Shown here: piece after piece, positions 1 through 9,527 of the stretch | How the letters are laid out: every line of letters begins with the position of its first letter | How positions within the stretch are numbered: position 1 is the first letter of the stretch | Source of the DNA: Thiomonas arsenitoxydans | Lineage (GTDB): Bacteria > Pseudomonadota > Gammaproteobacteria > Burkholderiales > Burkholderiaceae_C | Assembly (NCBI RefSeq): GCF_000253115.1 | Contig: NC_014145.1 | Coordinates: 1,674,001 to 1,738,000, forward strand | Direction: 5' to 3' | DNA length: 64,000 nt | Made by a program: the position numbers and the translations under genes | The notes under the pieces: generated by a model | What the model was told of the DNA's origin: nothing | What the model saw: the letters and a program-made list of their open reading frames with translations, nothing else | The model's database searches: none

Positions 1-708
<708 letters not shown>

Positions 709-711
709 ACC

Positions 712-1110
712 GTGCGCATGATGTCGGATTCTTCTCAACCGTTATCGACCGCCTCCTGGCAGCATGTCTGGCACCGGGGTGCGGTGGCCAGCCTGCTGGC
801 GCTCATCCTGCTGTGTGTGGTCTGGGAGCTTTGGGCGGCGCCGCTGCATCCCGGAGGATCGCTGCTGGTGCTCAAGGTGCTGCCCCTTTTGCCCGCCGTG
901 CCCGGCGTGCTGAGGGGCCGGGCGCAGACGTTTCGCTGGCTGAGTCTCCTGTTGTGGTTTTACGCGGCCGAGGGCATCACCCGCGCGCTGACCGACCCCA
1001 GCGCCGCCTCGCGCGGGCTGGGGTGGATTGAACTGCTGCTCTCGCTGCTGTTGTTCCTCAGCGTGGCCGGTTTTTTGCGCACCGGAGCGCCGCGCCGTGC
1101 TGCCCGCTGA
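712..1110 (+). CDS. DUF2069 integral membrane protein
   Basis: A 132-residue protein with about four hydrophobic stretches (VASLLALILLCVVWELWAAP, LLVLKVLPLLPAVPGVLR, RWLSLLLWFYAAEGITRAL, ELLLSLLLFLSVAGFL), matching the small DUF2069 family that usually follows wrbA in betaproteobacteria. The frame opens with GTG at 712 and has ATG codons at 718 and 721, so the exact start is uncertain by 2-3 codons. The 3' end overlaps the next gene by 14 nt. No catalytic motif is visible and the function is unknown. Confidence 0.8.
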   Translation: MRMMSDSSQPLSTASWQHVWHRGAVASLLALILLCVVWELWAAPLHPGGSLLVLKVLPLLPAVPGVLRGRAQTFRWLSLLLWFYAAEGITRALTDPSAASRGLGWIELLLSLLLFLSVAGFLRTGAPRRAAR

Positions 1111-2527
1111 ACAGCATCGCTTTCTGGACGCCTTGCGCGCCTTGCTGGGCACGTCGCATGTGCTGCACCTGGCGGAAGACTGTGCACCCTATCTTACCGA
1201 TTGGCGCAAACGCTATCAGGGACGCGCGCTAGCCGTGGTGCTGCCGGGCGACGCCGCGCAGGTGGCCGGGGTGGTGCAGCTTTGCGCGCTGCATGGCGTG
1301 GGGGTGGTGCCGCAGGGCGGCAATACTGGCCTGGTCGGCGGGGCCACGCCAGACGCCAGCGGCGAGCAGATCGTGCTGAGTACCCGGCGACTCAACCGCA
1401 TTCGCTCCATCGACCCCGCGGGCGGCGTGCTCGTCGCGGAAGCCGGGTGTGTGCTGGCCGCCGTGCAGCAAGCCGCGGCCGAGCACGGTCTGCTGTTCCC
1501 GCTGTCTCTGGCCGCTGAGGGCAGTTGCACCATAGGCGGCAATCTTTCGACCAACGCTGGCGGCACGGCGGTCTTGCGCTACGGCAATGCCCGCGAGTTG
1601 TGTCTCGGACTGGAAGTCGTCACCGCGCAGGGCGAGGTGCTCGACGCACTCAACCTGCTGCGTAAGAACAATACCGGCTACAGCCTGCGCGATCTATACG
1701 TCGGCTCCGAGGGTACGCTGGGCATCATCACCGCGGCGGCGCTCAAGCTCTTTGCGCAACCGGCGGCGCAGATCACCGCGCTGGTGGCCGTGCACGACGT
1801 GGCCGCCGCCATTGGCCTGCTCGGCTTAGCAAACGCCCGGCTCGGGTGCAGCCTGACCGGCTTCGAGCTGATGAGCGCGCACAGTCTGCAACTGGTGCAG
1901 CAACATTTTCCGCAACTCGCTTTGCCTTTTGAGTTGCCCAGCGCCTGGTGCGTGCTGCTGGAGTCGAGCGAAACCGAGGGCGAGCCGCAGGGCAGGGCGC
2001 GTCTGGAGTCTTTGCTGGAGATGGCGCTGAACGATGGTTTGATCGTCAATGCAGCCGTGGCGCAGAGCCTGGCGCAAAGCCAGGCGCTCTGGCATTTGCG
2101 TGAATCGATTCCGCTGGCGCAGGCGCAGGAAGGGCTGAACATCAAGCACGATATTGGCGTACCGCTCTCGCGCATGGTTGCCTTTGTCGAGTCCACCGCC
2201 GAGTTGGTGACGCAGGCGCTGCCCGGCGCGCGTCTGGTGGTTTTCGGCCATCTGGGCGACGGCAATCTGCACTACAACGTGCAGGCCCCGGTGGGCGCGG
2301 ATGCGGCACGTTTTCTGGCCGAGCATCAAGCCGTTTGCAACCGCATCGTGCACGATGCCGCGGTGGCTTGCGGCGGAACGTTCTCGGCAGAACACGGAGT
2401 CGGCCAGCTCAAGCGGGACGATCTGGCGCGTTACGGCAACCCGGTTGCGCTGGCCCAGATGCGCGCCCTCAAGCAGGCGCTCGATCCGCAGAATCTGATG
2501 AATCCGGGGAAGATGTGGCCCGGCTGA
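1097..2527 (+). CDS. FAD-binding oxidase, GlcD/D-lactate or D-2-hydroxyacid dehydrogenase type
   Basis: A flavoprotein of about 476 residues with an N-terminal PCMH-type FAD-binding domain (PQGGNTGLVGGATPD, then GGNLSTNAGGTAVLRYGNAR). The C-terminal FAD-linked oxidase domain ends in GHLGDGNLHYNVQAP and FSAEHGVGQLKRD, the usual metal/substrate motifs of the GlcD, Dld2 and D-2-hydroxyglutarate dehydrogenase group. The open frame extends to 1028, but that stretch is a Cys-rich shadow of the DUF2069 gene, and homology begins at about the GTG at 1097. It probably oxidises a D-2-hydroxyacid and passes electrons to the respiratory chain. The substrate cannot be read from sequence. The 3' end overlaps the convergent channel gene by 59 bp. 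Confidence 0.85.
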   Translation: MLPAEQHRFLDALRALLGTSHVLHLAEDCAPYLTDWRKRYQGRALAVVLPGDAAQVAGVVQLCALHGVGVVPQGGNTGLVGGATPDASGEQIVLSTRRLNRIRSIDPAGGVLVAEAGCVLAAVQQAAAEHGLLFPLSLAAEGSCTIGGNLSTNAGGTAVLRYGNARELCLGLEVVTAQGEVLDALNLLRKNNTGYSLRDLYVGSEGTLGIITAAALKLFAQPAAQITALVAVHDVAAAIGLLGLANARLGCSLTGFELMSAHSLQLVQQHFPQLALPFELPSAWCVLLESSETEGEPQGRARLESLLEMALNDGLIVNAAVAQSLAQSQALWHLRESIPLAQAQEGLNIKHDIGVPLSRMVAFVESTAELVTQALPGARLVVFGHLGDGNLHYNVQAPVGADAARFLAEHQAVCNRIVHDAAVACGGTFSAEHGVGQLKRDDLARYGNPVALAQMRALKQALDPQNLMNPGKMWPG

Positions 2528-3407
2528 TACCCGGCAGCGCTTCGCCGCAGCGGCGGCAATAGCGGGCATCTGCAGTGTGCCCGACCAGCCCGCAACGCGA
2601 GCACGCCTTGGCGTCTTCCTCTTGCGCCTGGCGGTGTTCTTCGACGCGGCGCTGGTTCCGATACGAGTTGATCAGCTCCGCCGAATAGATGCCCGTCGGC
2701 ACGGCGATGATGCCGTAGCCCACGATGATGATGCCCGCGGTGATGATCTGTCCCAGCGCCGTCTTCGGCGTGATGTCGCCAAAACCCACCGTGGCCATGG
2801 TGACGATGGCCCAGTAGATGCCACGCGGGATGCTGGTGAAGCCGTTTTGCGGTCCCTCGACCAGATACATGATGGAGCCGAAAATAGTGGTCAGCGTCAG
2901 CACGCTGAGCACGAACACAAAAATCTTGTTCTTGCTGCGAGACAGCGCATCGAGCATCTGATTCGACGCGCTGGTGTATTCCATCAGCTTGAGAATTCGG
3001 AAAATACGCAGCACCCGGAGAGTCCGGATAACCGTCAGATGGCCCGACCCGAGAAAAAGCAACTCCAGATACGCCGGCAAGAAAGACAGCAGATCGATGA
3101 TGCCGAAAAAGCTGCGCGCATACCGCCACGGGTTCTGCACCACGGACAGCCGAAGCACATACTCCAGCGTGAAGGCGATGGTGAAAATCCACTCTAAAAC
3201 ATAAAACACTCCATGCGCACGAACATGCACGGCCTGCACCGAATCGAGCACGGTGATCAGCACGCTGAGCAGAATGAAGCCGATCAGCACCAGATCGAAT
3301 AGCTTTTCGTCGCGCTCGTCGTGGTAATACATCACCCGGTACCAGTACGCCCGCCACCCCTCCTTGGAGCGTGGCGCAAGCTGGGTGCTGGACTGTCGGT
3401 TTTGCAT
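2469..3407 (-). CDS. Voltage-gated-type potassium channel with C-terminal zinc ribbon
   Basis: A 312-residue six-TM ion channel. S1 is near FDLVLIGFILLSVLITVLDS and S2 near VFYVLEWIFTIAFTLEYVLR. S4 carries regularly spaced arginines (RTLRVLRIFRILK), the voltage-sensor pattern. The pore loop contains TVGFGD, a K+ selectivity filter. After S6 the tail has two CxxC pairs (CSRCG and CRRCG), suggesting a small zinc ribbon. I chose the ATG at 3407 because the 57 codons upstream are low-complexity and lie outside family homology. It converges on and overlaps the FAD oxidase by 59 bp. Selectivity and family are well supported; the role of the zinc ribbon is unknown. Confidence 0.85.
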   Translation of the reverse strand: MQNRQSSTQLAPRSKEGWRAYWYRVMYYHDERDEKLFDLVLIGFILLSVLITVLDSVQAVHVRAHGVFYVLEWIFTIAFTLEYVLRLSVVQNPWRYARSFFGIIDLLSFLPAYLELLFLGSGHLTVIRTLRVLRIFRILKLMEYTSASNQMLDALSRSKNKIFVFVLSVLTLTTIFGSIMYLVEGPQNGFTSIPRGIYWAIVTMATVGFGDITPKTALGQIITAGIIIVGYGIIAVPTGIYSAELINSYRNQRRVEEHRQAQEEDAKACSRCGLVGHTADARYCRRCGEALPGISRATSSPDSSDSADRAPA

Positions 3408-3622
3408 CAGCGTAGGCGTAAGTAAGGCGCTTCGCGATTCTATGGGGGCGCAACTCGGGGCTTGCGGCCACCGATCAGTGGAGCCTCCGGTTGGGGCTCT
3501 TCGCGACTGAGGCACTGCACGACCATCCCGGGCATTGGACGCAAGCGGGCAGTGATGTCCTGCGCGACGGTCCTTCATCCAAATTACAGCACGGCGCTGT
3601 CGAGTTCGGCTTGCCTTTCAGG

Positions 3623-4306
3623 CTACCGAAACATCGGCTGGAACGGTGCGAGCCCGGCGCCTGGCGTAATGAAGATCTTGCGGGCGTGGGCGGCCATGTG
3701 CACCGATTTGTAGGCGGGCAGCGCGCCCCGTAGGGCAGCGGTCGGGTCTGTCTCGGCGCGGCCGGTGGCCACGGCGTAGCGAATCACGGTGCCGATGGTC
3801 TGCTGGGTGCGGTGGGCAGTGTCGAGCACGCCGCGTGTCTCGATCTTGCGCAGCACGGCCAGGATGTCGGGCGCGGTAATGGACGCAATCGGTTTCTTGC
3901 CCAGGAATGGGAAGACCTCACGCTCAAGCCTGCGGATTACGCGGGTTCGGTGGCTTTCCGACCGCGCGGCCAGGTGGCGCTTGGCCCATTCCATCGCGAT
4001 AGCCTCGAATGAGTCTTCAGCCATCTGCAGCGCGCGGGCCTTGGCGGCCTTGCGGGCCTCGCTGGGGTCGATGCCATCGGCCAGCATGCGCCGTGCATCG
4101 TCGCGTTTTTCGCGGGCAGCCTTGAGGCTGACTTCGGGGTACACACCCAATGCCAAAGTTTTCTCAAGCTTCAAGTAGTGATACTTGAAGCGCCAGTATT
4201 TCGACCCATTCGGGTGAACCAGTAGATAGAGCCCCTTTTCATCCGTGAGCTTTTGGGCGCGGTCGGTGGCCTTTGCGTTGCGGGCGACGGTATCGGTCAG
4301 CGGCAT
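3623..4306 (-). pseudogene. Truncated P4-type tyrosine integrase beside tRNA-Val
   Basis: About 227 residues that match the N-terminal DUF4102 arm-binding domain (KGLYLLVHPNGSKYWRFKY, LALGVYPEVSLKAAREKRDD) and the core-binding domain of P4-like integrases. The homology stops after ALRGALPAYKSVHMAAHARK. The catalytic domain with its Arg...His-X-X-Arg...Tyr residues is missing, and the last 18 residues look unrelated. It lies on the same strand as tRNA-Val(CAC), 177 nt past the tRNA 3' end, the classic position of an integrase at a tRNA attachment site. It is best read as the remnant of a lost island and is presumably inactive. Confidence 0.8.
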
Positions 4307-4411
4307 GGGTTCCCTCCATCTAGGCATGTACCCCATGCCTTTCTGATGTACCCCTGCTTTGTACCCCTATCAACTCGCGGATGTCAAAGAACGACACCGA
4401 ACAGCTACGGA

Positions 4412-4456
4412 ATAAAAAAAGCCGTAAAGCATTGATTTCTGTATGCTTTACGGCTC
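4412..4456 (-). terminator. Intrinsic terminator downstream of tRNA-Val(CAC)
   Basis: On the minus strand the arms AGCCGTAAAGCAT and ATGCTTTACGGCT form a long hairpin followed by a run of seven T. It sits 27 nt past the tRNA 3' end and is oriented to stop tRNA transcription before the integrase relic. Confidence 0.8.
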
Positions 4457-4482
4457 TCTTTGAACTATGCCGAATAATAAAC

Positions 4483-4557
4483 TGGTGGGCGGTACTGGGA
4501 TCGAACCAGTGGCTTCCACCGTGTGAAGGTGGCACTCTACCGCTGAGTTAACCGCCC
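4483..4557 (-). tRNA. tRNA-Val (anticodon CAC)
   Basis: The minus strand reads as a complete cloverleaf: acceptor GGGCGGT paired with ACCGCCC, anticodon stem CCACC/GGTGG enclosing the loop TTCACAC, a GGTTCGATCCC T-arm, and an encoded CCA end. The anticodon CAC reads GUG (Val). Its 3' side faces a truncated integrase, so it once served as an integration site. Confidence 0.95.
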
Positions 4558-4623
4558 GAATCACCCTTCCGTTCCAGGAAGGACGATCAGCAAAGTCCGC
4601 AATTATTGCACAGTTTTTTCGGT

Positions 4624-5343
4624 TCAACTGTTTTGGCTCGCCTCCGCGCCCGGACGCCAGATGCTCTTGCCTTGGCTTTTTTTGTCGAGCAATTGCAGAA
4701 ACGCTTCATGCGCGGCTTGCTCGTCGCTGCTGGGGGCGCGAACGAGCAGGGAAAAATGATCGAGTCGGTGCGAAGCCACGCTCATCTGTTGTTGAGGCGT
4801 CTCCAGATCGATCACCAGGCTTTCTTGACCTCGCGTGAGACTGAGATAGACCTCGGCGAGCAATTCGGCGTCTAGCAGCGCGCCGTGCAGGGTGCGGTGT
4901 GCGTTGTCGATGCCGAAGCGCTTGCACAGCGCGTCGAGGTTGTTGAACTTTCCGGGGAACTGCAGCTTGGCCATCGCCAGCGTATCGGTGACCAGCGGGA
5001 CGTGTTGCTTGAAGGCGGGACGGTTGAGTCGCTCGAGTTCGGCGTCGAGGAAGGCGCAATCGAAGGGGGCGTTGTGAATGATGATTTCGGCATCGCGCAC
5101 AAACTCGAGCAGGTCGTCGGCGATCTGGGCGAAGCGCGGCTTGTCGGAGAGAAATTCTTCGGTGAGTCCGTGGACTTTGAGGGCGTCGGGGTGGCTGGCG
5201 CGGTCCGGGTTGAGGTAGGCGTGGTAGTGCTTTCCCGTCAGCCTGCGGTTGAACAGTTCGACTCCGGCAACTTCGATGATGCGGTCGCCGCTGGCGGGAT
5301 TGAGGCCGGTGGTCTCGGTGTCGAGGACGATTTGGCGTGTCAT
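4624..5343 (-). CDS. dnaQ: DNA polymerase III epsilon subunit (3'-5' proofreading exonuclease)
   Basis: A 239-residue DEDDh exonuclease, close to the usual size of DnaQ. Exo I is DTETTGLNP at residues 8-16 (acidic D8 and E10), Exo II contains HNAPFDCAFLDAEL, and Exo III contains HGALLDAELLAEVY with the catalytic His and Asp. A QMSVAS stretch after the exonuclease domain resembles the beta-clamp-binding peptide of E. coli epsilon, though this is only a resemblance. Epsilon is the proofreading subunit of the replicative polymerase core. Confidence 0.95.
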   Translation of the reverse strand: MTRQIVLDTETTGLNPASGDRIIEVAGVELFNRRLTGKHYHAYLNPDRASHPDALKVHGLTEEFLSDKPRFAQIADDLLEFVRDAEIIIHNAPFDCAFLDAELERLNRPAFKQHVPLVTDTLAMAKLQFPGKFNNLDALCKRFGIDNAHRTLHGALLDAELLAEVYLSLTRGQESLVIDLETPQQQMSVASHRLDHFSLLVRAPSSDEQAAHEAFLQLLDKKSQGKSIWRPGAEASQNS

Positions 5344-5522
5344 GCGGGGTGGGTCTCAGGCAAAATAGCGGGATTTCTGCGCCGCTTTTTATTTGGCGGC
5401 CACTTTGCGCGTAGCGGCGGGCTGCAAGGCCTCAGGTCTATGAAATTCAAATTCTTTTCCCGCTACGCAGCCCAAAGCCTACCCCAGATGCAAGCCGTCG
5501 CGAGATGCGACCCGGCCAGACC

Positions 5523-7151
5523 ATGAGCACGAACGAATCCGAACTGAACCGCGAGCAGATCCGCAGGCGACGCACTTTCGCCATCATCTCTCACCCCGAC
5601 GCGGGCAAGACCACACTGACCGAAAAGCTGCTGTTGTTCTCCGGCGCGATTCAGATTGCGGGCAGCGTGAAGGCGCGCAAGGCCAGTCGCCACGCCACTT
5701 CGGACTGGATGGAGATCGAGAAGCAGCGGGGCATTTCGGTGGCCTCGTCGGTCATGCAGATGGAGTGGCGCGATTGCGTGATCAACCTGCTGGATACGCC
5801 GGGTCACCAAGACTTTTCTGAAGATACCTACCGCGTGCTGACCGCAGTGGACGCGGCCTTGATGGTGATCGACGCGGCCAACGGCGTCGAAGAGCAGACG
5901 CTGCGTCTGCTCGAAGTCTGCCGGGCGCGCAACACGCCGATTCTCACCTTTGTGAACAAGATGGACCGCGAGGTTCGCCAGCCGCTCGACTTGATGGACG
6001 AGATCGAGCGCAATCTGGGCATGGCCGTGGTGCCGTTTACCTGGCCAGTGGGTATGGGGCGCGAATTTCACGGCGTTTATGACCTGCGCCTGGACCGCAT
6101 GCGGGTGTTCCGGCCTGGCGAGGAGCGGGTGCGCGACGACGACCAAATGCTGACCGGGCTCGACAATCCCGAGTCGGCGCGCCGCTTTGGCCAGCCCTAC
6201 GAACAGGCGCAGGGCGAAATCGGCTTGCTGCGCGAAGCAGCGCCGGCTTTTGATGCGGCGGAGTTTCTCGCAGGGCGTCAATCGCCGCTGTTTTTCGGCT
6301 CGGCGATCAACAACTTCGGCGTGCAGGAGGTGCTCGATGCGCTGGTGGAACTCGCGCCGTCTCCATTGCCGCGCGCGGCGACTACGCGGGTGGTGCAGCC
6401 GGACGAAAGCGCGTTTACCGGCGTGGTGTTCAAGATCCAGGCCAATATGGACCCGGCTCACCGTGACCGCATTGCGTTCGTTCGCATTGTCTCGGGCCAT
6501 TTCGAACGCGGCATGAAAATTCGGGTGGGGCGCACGGGCAAAGACATTCGGCCGGGCAGCGTCGTCACCTTCATGTCGCAGCGGCGCGAGTTGCTGGACG
6601 AAGCGTTTGCCGGCGATATCGTCGGCATTCCCAATCACGGCACGCTGCATCTGGGTGATAGCCTGAGCGAGGGGGAAGAACTGCAGTTCACCGGGCTGCC
6701 GTTCTTCGCGCCCGAGATGTTTCGTGCGGTCGAAATTGCCGACCCGATGCGCAGCAAACAACTGCGCACCGGGCTGCAGCAACTGGGCGAGGAGGGCGCG
6801 ATTCAGGTCTTTCGCCCGTCCACCGCCGGCAGCCTACTGCTGGGGGCCGTGGGAACACTGCAGTTCGAAGTGGTGCAGCACCGGCTCAGGTCGGAGTATG
6901 GCGTGGAGGCGCGCATGGAAAGCAGCAAATACCGCATGGCGCGCTGGTTCACTTGCGACGATCCGCAGGCGCTCAAGCGGTTCATCGAAACCAATGCCCA
7001 CCGCATCGCCTACGACGTGGTCGATGCGCCGGCGGTCTTGCTTACTCATGCCAGCGAATTGCGGGTGATGCAGGAACTGGCGCCCAAAATCCAGTTCCAT
7101 ACCCTGCGTGAGCATGCCGGCCAGGTGTTCAAGACCTCGCTGCAGACTTGA
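5523..7151 (+). CDS. prfC: Peptide chain release factor 3 (RF3 GTPase)
   Basis: A 542-residue translational GTPase that recycles RF1/RF2 from terminated ribosomes. G1 is SHPDAGKTTLTEK, switch II is DTPGHQDFSEDTYR and the G4 motif is NKMD. Colinear similarity to E. coli RF3 continues through FTGVVFKIQANMDPAHRDR to the C-terminal EYGVEARMESSKYR region. The frame has an earlier ATG at 5505, but MSTNESELNREQ from 5523 fits the family N-terminus better. No strong Shine-Dalgarno is visible at either start. It diverges from dnaQ and converges with the DUF2189 gene, with 3 nt between the stop codons. Confidence 0.95.
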   Translation: MSTNESELNREQIRRRRTFAIISHPDAGKTTLTEKLLLFSGAIQIAGSVKARKASRHATSDWMEIEKQRGISVASSVMQMEWRDCVINLLDTPGHQDFSEDTYRVLTAVDAALMVIDAANGVEEQTLRLLEVCRARNTPILTFVNKMDREVRQPLDLMDEIERNLGMAVVPFTWPVGMGREFHGVYDLRLDRMRVFRPGEERVRDDDQMLTGLDNPESARRFGQPYEQAQGEIGLLREAAPAFDAAEFLAGRQSPLFFGSAINNFGVQEVLDALVELAPSPLPRAATTRVVQPDESAFTGVVFKIQANMDPAHRDRIAFVRIVSGHFERGMKIRVGRTGKDIRPGSVVTFMSQRRELLDEAFAGDIVGIPNHGTLHLGDSLSEGEELQFTGLPFFAPEMFRAVEIADPMRSKQLRTGLQQLGEEGAIQVFRPSTAGSLLLGAVGTLQFEVVQHRLRSEYGVEARMESSKYRMARWFTCDDPQALKRFIETNAHRIAYDVVDAPAVLLTHASELRVMQELAPKIQFHTLREHAGQVFKTSLQT

Positions 7152-7154
7152 CGA

Positions 7155-7964
7155 TCAGGCTGTGGCGGGTTGTTGCAGACTGGGGCAGACGACGCCCCGG
7201 TAGGCGTGCCAGCTGGCATGGCCAATGACGGGCAGCACAATGATCCAACCCAGGCCAAAGGGCAGCATGGCCAGCAGGCTGATGCTGCCGATCAACGCCG
7301 CCCAGCAGAACATCGCCACCGGATGCTCCAGGCAGACGCGCAGGCTCGTCAGCGCCGCGGTGATGGCGTCCACGGGCCGGTCGAGCATCATGGGGATAGA
7401 CACCACGCTGATGGCGAACACCAGCCCGCCAAACAGCAGAGCGACCCCCAGATAAACCAGGACGAATGTGACGTTGGCAGGGTCGAGCAAGAGCCGCAAC
7501 ACGCCGCCGGTTTCGGGCATGCCCGCATCGAAAAACAGGGCGAACACCACCAGCGCGGTGCGCCCCCACAGCAACTCGATGACCAGCAGCAGCCCGGCGA
7601 AAATGGCCACGCTGCCCCGGTGAGGCCACCAGCAGCGGATACAGAAGTTCAGCCGAGCCTTGAGATTAATCTCGCAGCGGCGGCTGGCTTCCATCAAGCC
7701 CATGGCCAGGGCGGGGCCGACCAGCAGCAGGCCAGCCGCCAGCATCAGGGTGTATTCGGGCGAACTCGCCAGCGTCCAGGCGAGCAGCCAGCCCAGCGCA
7801 GTGAAAATGAGCCCGTAGCTCAGACCGACAACCGGGCAGCGGGTAAAGTCACGCCAACCGGCGGCCAACCAGCGAAAAGGCGTATTCCATTGCAGACTGC
7901 ACACGCTCACACGGGTGCGGGTTTCCGCGGCTAGCGGGTGATGCTGCGCTTCTTCTGGCGTCAT
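7155..7964 (-). CDS. DUF2189 integral membrane protein
   Basis: A 269-residue membrane protein with roughly six hydrophobic segments (for example VVGLSYGLIFTALGWLLAWT, LMLAAGLLLVGPALAMGLM, VAIFAGLLLVIELLWG and AMFCWAALIGSISLLAMLPF). The pattern matches the DUF2189 family, which is sometimes mislabelled as related to cytochrome oxidase. I chose ATG 7964 because GGAGGAG lies 8 nt upstream; two upstream ATGs at 7982 and 8012 lack a Shine-Dalgarno. Function unknown. Confidence 0.8.
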   Translation of the reverse strand: MTPEEAQHHPLAAETRTRVSVCSLQWNTPFRWLAAGWRDFTRCPVVGLSYGLIFTALGWLLAWTLASSPEYTLMLAAGLLLVGPALAMGLMEASRRCEINLKARLNFCIRCWWPHRGSVAIFAGLLLVIELLWGRTALVVFALFFDAGMPETGGVLRLLLDPANVTFVLVYLGVALLFGGLVFAISVVSIPMMLDRPVDAITAALTSLRVCLEHPVAMFCWAALIGSISLLAMLPFGLGWIIVLPVIGHASWHAYRGVVCPSLQQPATA

Positions 7965-8083
7965 ATCCCTGTTCTCCTCCATGTTGGGGGCAGCCGACTT
8001 AGGGCAGCCCATCCAACTCAGAGGCTAAGCTGCGACAAACCGCCGCACAACCCGGGATACCCCGTGGTGTCTATCGTGATGTC

Positions 8084-9430
8084 TCAGCTGGTATGGGCGC
8101 TGGCTTGCGGCAACCAGATCTGAATCTGCAAACCGCCAGGCTGAGCATTGCTGAGCTCAAGCCGCCCGCCCATGGCGGTGATGGTTTTTTCCACGATGGA
8201 AAGACCCAGGCCCGTGCCCTTGGCCGAGGTTCTGGCCGCGTCGCCGCGAAAGAACGGACGGGTGAGCTGGGCGAGGTGATCGGCCGGGACGCCCGGGCCG
8301 TGGTCGCGCACAGTGAGTTGCACATGGTCGATGCCCGGCTGCAGGCTGATGTCGAGATCGGTGTGCACTTCACCCGGCGTCAAGGCGTAGCGCTTGGCGT
8401 TTTCCACCAGATTGACCACAACGCGTTGCAGCTCCAGGGTGTTGGCGCGTACCGGCGGAACCGGCGGAGTCTGCAGATGCAGCACCACGGTCTCGTCTTT
8501 CTGATAACGATCGCGCACAAAGTCGATCAAGGCATTGAGATCCACCGTCTCGATCTTCGGCGTGGTGCTGCGCGCATATTCAAGAAATTTGCTGATGATG
8601 CGGTCGGCCTGCTCGATGTCTTCGATGATGTGTTCGCGCGCCTGCTCGTCGGGCACGCTCATCTCGGCTTCCAGCCGTAACCGGGCCAGCGGCGTGCGGA
8701 TGTCGTGCGAAATGCCGGCGAGCATCAGCGCGCGCTCCTCTTCGACTTCCTGAAGGCTGCGCGCCATGCGGTTGAAACCTCGGTTGACTTCGCGAATTTC
8801 GCGCATGCCCGACAGCTCGTCGAGCATCTGCGAGTAATTGCCGGCGCCTACGCGGGCCGTGGCCAGGCGCAGATCGCGCAGCGGCTTGTTGACAAAGCTG
8901 GCGATGACCGCCGCACCAATGAGCGCCAGCAGGGTGGCGATGACCCCCCAGCTTGCCCAGGTCTCACTCAGCGAGGGATCGATCCGGGAGCGGTCGAGCA
9001 GCAACCAGTAGGGGTCGCCTTCGAGCACGAAGCCGATCCACAAGCCAGGGCGGTCGTTCACGACGTCAGCAAAATCGAGATGTTCGTTCAACCGCGTGTC
9101 CACCGCGACTTCAAGCCGCCGGGTGAATTCGGAATGATTCATCGGCGTCCACTGATCGCCCGGACTGCGCGGGTAGATGTAGATGCCTTCTTTTTTCGCC
9201 AGATCTTCGAGCAGCGAAACCCGGTATTGCGGGTCGGAGTGAATCAGCGCCAGCCGCGTGAGATCGATCAGGCTGGTGATTTGTCGCGAGGTCTGCTCGA
9301 CCTGGGGGCCGAGTTCGAGCAGGCGAAAGCTCTGGAACCAAGTCGCCAGGCTGGCGCTGACCAGCAGGACGATGAGCAGAAAAGTGCGCCAGTACAGGCG
9401 GCCGAACAGCGCGCTGATCCAGCGCGTCAT
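8084..9430 (-). CDS. EnvZ-like sensor histidine kinase
   Basis: An approximately 448-residue two-component sensor. An N-terminal membrane segment (RTFLLIVLLVSASLATWFQS) is followed by a periplasmic domain of about 120 residues, a second membrane segment (GVIATLLALIGAAVIASFV) and HAMP. The H-box is AGISHDIRTPLARLRLEAEM, the N-box LVVNLVENAKRYA, and the G-boxes DHGPGVP and GTGLGLSIVEK. The start is uncertain: the frame is open into the upstream response regulator and an ATG at 9559 would add 43 Pro-rich residues, but family homology begins near 9430. Its partner lies immediately upstream on the same strand. In the EnvZ/OmpR group the signal is often osmotic or envelope stress, which is inferred here, not shown. 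Confidence 0.9.
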   Translation of the reverse strand: MTRWISALFGRLYWRTFLLIVLLVSASLATWFQSFRLLELGPQVEQTSRQITSLIDLTRLALIHSDPQYRVSLLEDLAKKEGIYIYPRSPGDQWTPMNHSEFTRRLEVAVDTRLNEHLDFADVVNDRPGLWIGFVLEGDPYWLLLDRSRIDPSLSETWASWGVIATLLALIGAAVIASFVNKPLRDLRLATARVGAGNYSQMLDELSGMREIREVNRGFNRMARSLQEVEEERALMLAGISHDIRTPLARLRLEAEMSVPDEQAREHIIEDIEQADRIISKFLEYARSTTPKIETVDLNALIDFVRDRYQKDETVVLHLQTPPVPPVRANTLELQRVVVNLVENAKRYALTPGEVHTDLDISLQPGIDHVQLTVRDHGPGVPADHLAQLTRPFFRGDAARTSAKGTGLGLSIVEKTITAMGGRLELSNAQPGGLQIQIWLPQASAHTS

Positions 9431-9527
9431 ACGGGAAAATGGACTGAGAGAGAAAGCCGCAGAGCCGCCGACCGAGACCGCGCCACGCCCCGGCGTCTGG
9501 TCGGGCGGGGTAGGGACTTCGTCAGGA

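Noticed and set aside
5463..6782. A 439-codon open frame on the minus strand
   Set aside because: It is antisense to prfC, which has full family homology on the other strand.
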